Below the pieces are notes generated by a model. The model saw nothing but the letters and a program-made list of their open reading frames with translations. It was not told the origin of the DNA and made no database searches. From contig JAQBQL010000050.1 of the NCBI GenBank assembly GCA_028287035.1, positions 1-17,790 of the forward strand: 17,790 bases of DNA, given 5' to 3'. The translations under genes and the position numbers were made by a program. Origin of the DNA: Labilithrix sp. Lineage in GTDB: Bacteria > Myxococcota > Polyangia > Polyangiales > Polyangiaceae. Positions 16,315 to 17,790 of the stretch are shown here, piece after piece; the stretch's first letter is position 1, and the number at the start of each line of letters is the position of its first letter.

Positions 16315-17679
16315 TCAGGGCGCCGGGTAGCTCGTGAGCTTCATGCCCGCGACGACGCGCGTGCCCACCCCCTCGGACTGCGTCCAGAGAAGGCCGTTCG
16401 GCGCGTCCACCATGAGGTCCTCGGGGAAGTCGAGCCACGTGGAGGTCGCGCTCTTGCCGCCCTTCACCCGATAGAGCGCGCCGGCCGAGGCTGCGGGGGC
16501 GCTCGAGGACATGTAGTAGACGCCGGCGCGCGACGCGGTGCCCTGGACCTGCTGCTGGCCGAGGAGCATCGCCTCGCTGGGCCAGAAGATGCCGGAGGAC
16601 AGCCTCCCCGTGGCCGGATCGAGCGGCCAGCGATAGGCGCGGCCCGCGAGCGGCTTGCCCCCGCACGCGGTCCCGCCGCAGTACTCGCTCGCGAGGAGCG
16701 TGGGCGGCGAGGTCGACCGATCGAGAGAGACGGACGAGTAGATGGGCGCGCACGCCGACGTGTCCGTGTAGCTGCCGATCTGCGGGATCACGTACTTGTA
16801 GAGCCCGCCGCGACAGACGCCGGCCGAGCAGCCGATCTCGTCCACGTCGGTCGTGGTCGCGAGGATGTGCTTCATGTCGAAGACGCGGAAGCCCGTCGCC
16901 GTCACCGGCACGTAGAGGAGATCGCCGATCCACACGAGGCCACCCGCGTGCACGAGGACCGGCGCGAACGTGGGCGCGGCGACCGAGCCCTTCGGCTCGA
17001 CGAGCAGCGCGAACCGGTAGCGGGGCGCGGCGGGATCCGTCACGTCGAGCACCGCGACGCGCACACCCTTCTCGTAGGTCGAGCCGGCGGGCGGCGTGTA
17101 GTACCAGGCGGAGAGGAGGATGCGGCGCCCTTCGACGAGGCCGCTCGGCGCGGCGTCTGCCGAGCCCGAGAGGCCCTGCGGGGTCCATGTCTCGTTCGCG
17201 TCGTCCTCGTCGTTCCAGCGAACCGCGACGGAGACGCCAGCCGGCCCGCCGGGCACCGCGCCGGCAGCGACCGGCATCCCGACGCGATTGAGGTCGGCGA
17301 AGAGATCCTTCAGGCTCGTCACGGGCACGATCTTGGCGAGGGCGTCGACGAGCGGCGGAAGCGTGCTCCACGTCGCGTCCTGCTTCATCGGGAACGCGCA
17401 GCGATCGAGCGCGACGACGCCGCTGCCGGCGGTGGTGGTGGTCGTGGGGCACGCCGGCGCCTTCGTCGCGCACGGGTCGGAGGGCGACGCCCCGTCGGTG
17501 GTGGTCGCGTCGGCGCTGCCGGATCCTGCGTCGGGGACGTCGGGGCTCCCGGGCGCGCGGGGCCGCGAGCCGCCGTCGATCGCGGCCGCCTCCGTCCCGT
17601 CGTCCGAGCCGCAGGCCCCGGCGAGCAGCGCCGCCGCGAGCACGAGAGGTGCGGCGGCCAAGGCCGTCATCGAGCGCAT
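16315..17679 (-). CDS. Large putative lipoprotein, beta-propeller-like
   Basis: This 454-residue protein has a lipoprotein signal (PLVLAAALLAGAC, Cys23) followed by an Asp/Gly/Ser/Thr-rich linker to about residue 85, a common surface-lipoprotein design in Myxococcota. The rest is made of repeated beta-rich segments such as GGLVWIGDLLYVPVTATGFRVFD, which suggests a beta-propeller, though I cannot count blades. It has several Cys pairs (GCSAGVC, YCGGTAC) likely to form disulfides, consistent with export. I recognise no catalytic motif. The ATG at 17679 is preceded by TAGACT six bases upstream, so its mRNA may be leaderless. Its stop TGA nearly touches the convergent kinase stop. It is divergent from the gene starting at 17728. 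Function is unknown. Confidence 0.82.
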   Translation of the reverse strand: MRSMTALAAAPLVLAAALLAGACGSDDGTEAAAIDGGSRPRAPGSPDVPDAGSGSADATTTDGASPSDPCATKAPACPTTTTTAGSGVVALDRCAFPMKQDATWSTLPPLVDALAKIVPVTSLKDLFADLNRVGMPVAAGAVPGGPAGVSVAVRWNDEDDANETWTPQGLSGSADAAPSGLVEGRRILLSAWYYTPPAGSTYEKGVRVAVLDVTDPAAPRYRFALLVEPKGSVAAPTFAPVLVHAGGLVWIGDLLYVPVTATGFRVFDMKHILATTTDVDEIGCSAGVCRGGLYKYVIPQIGSYTDTSACAPIYSSVSLDRSTSPPTLLASEYCGGTACGGKPLAGRAYRWPLDPATGRLSSGIFWPSEAMLLGQQQVQGTASRAGVYYMSSSAPAASAGALYRVKGGKSATSTWLDFPEDLMVDAPNGLLWTQSEGVGTRVVAGMKLTSYPAP

Positions 17680-17685
17680 GTCCAG

Positions 17686-17691
17686 AGTCTA
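17686..17691 (-). promoter_or_regulatory. Candidate -10 hexamer for the large lipoprotein gene (leaderless)
   Basis: Read on the minus strand, TAGACT ends six bases before ATG 17679, so the transcript would begin at about the start codon. It overlaps the region where the -35 of the divergent plus-strand promoter would lie. Confidence 0.45.
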
Positions 17692-17713
17692 CGCCGAGAC
17701 CCGCCGGAGCCGC

Positions 17714-17719
17714 TACGCT
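17714..17719 (+). promoter_or_regulatory. Candidate -10 hexamer for the right-edge gene (leaderless)
   Basis: TACGCT lies eight bases before ATG 17728. It forms a divergent pair with the minus-strand hexamer at 17686-17691, with only 22 bp between them. Confidence 0.4.
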
Positions 17720-17727
17720 GCGGACCG

Positions 17728-17790
17728 ATGCGCCCCGCCTCCTCTCGCTCGCGCGGCCGCTGGTCCGGGGCCGGGGGCCTCGCGGCGGCG
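17728..17790 (+). CDS. Start of an unidentified gene (partial, runs off window)
   Basis: Only 21 codons are in the window: an ATG followed by an Arg/Ser-rich stretch and then Gly/Ala residues (MRPASSRSRGRW onward). This could be the n-region of a signal peptide or a disordered N-terminus. It is supported by the upstream TACGCT hexamer and the lack of a stop to the edge. No function can be assigned. Confidence 0.4.
   Translation, partial: MRPASSRSRGRWSGAGGLAAA

Overview
The window is very GC-rich chromosomal DNA with long, tightly packed genes and strong third-position G/C bias. Two eukaryotic-like Ser/Thr kinases with membrane anchors, an orphan receiver-PAS-histidine kinase, lipoproteins with Asp/Gly/Ser/Thr-rich linkers and a complete RND efflux operon together suggest a myxobacterium (Myxococcota, probably the Polyangia/Sorangiineae side). 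That placement is inferred from gene style; there is no rRNA in the window. I see no tRNA, rRNA, CRISPR array, insertion sequence, phage gene or attachment site. No intergenic gap exceeds about 150 bp.

Layout. (1) 1-1796, minus strand: a two-gene operon of an alpha/beta-hydrolase-fold protein whose nucleophile position is Gly, followed one base later by a dihydroxyacetone kinase that runs off the left edge. (2) 1825-2163, plus: a small helix-turn-helix protein divergent from that operon. (3) 2236-3720, plus: a REC-PAS-HisKA-HATPase signalling protein. (4) 5951-3739, minus: a Gly/Thr-repeat putative lipoprotein, then an AtuA-family (DUF1446) protein. (5) 6103-7668, plus: a GT-C type membrane glycosyltransferase. 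(6) 7718-9109, plus: a Ser/Thr kinase with one transmembrane segment. (7) 9208-14175, plus: a TetR regulator, a membrane fusion protein and an RND transporter, which form a self-contained regulated efflux operon without its outer-membrane channel. (8) 14306-14911, plus: a secreted protein of unknown function. (9) 14927-16312, plus: a second membrane-anchored Ser/Thr kinase with an insertion in its N-lobe. (10) 17679-16315, minus: a large lipoprotein, convergent with that kinase. (11) 17728 onward, plus: the first 21 codons of a gene leaving the window.

Regulatory signals are the most informative non-coding content. A perfect 8-6-8 inverted repeat abuts the tetR start codon. A degenerate second copy of the same 22-bp design lies inside the first codons of the membrane fusion gene, where it coincides with a run of AT-rich codons. 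Several promoter-proximal genes have a TANNNT hexamer only 6-12 bases before the start codon and no Shine-Dalgarno sequence, which suggests leaderless mRNAs. Genes inside operons (the membrane fusion protein and the RND pump) have clear Shine-Dalgarno sequences.

I do not see a new multi-gene defence, secretion or biosynthetic system. The points most worth following are the twin operator, the leaderless promoters and the nucleophile-less hydrolase coupled to a triose kinase.
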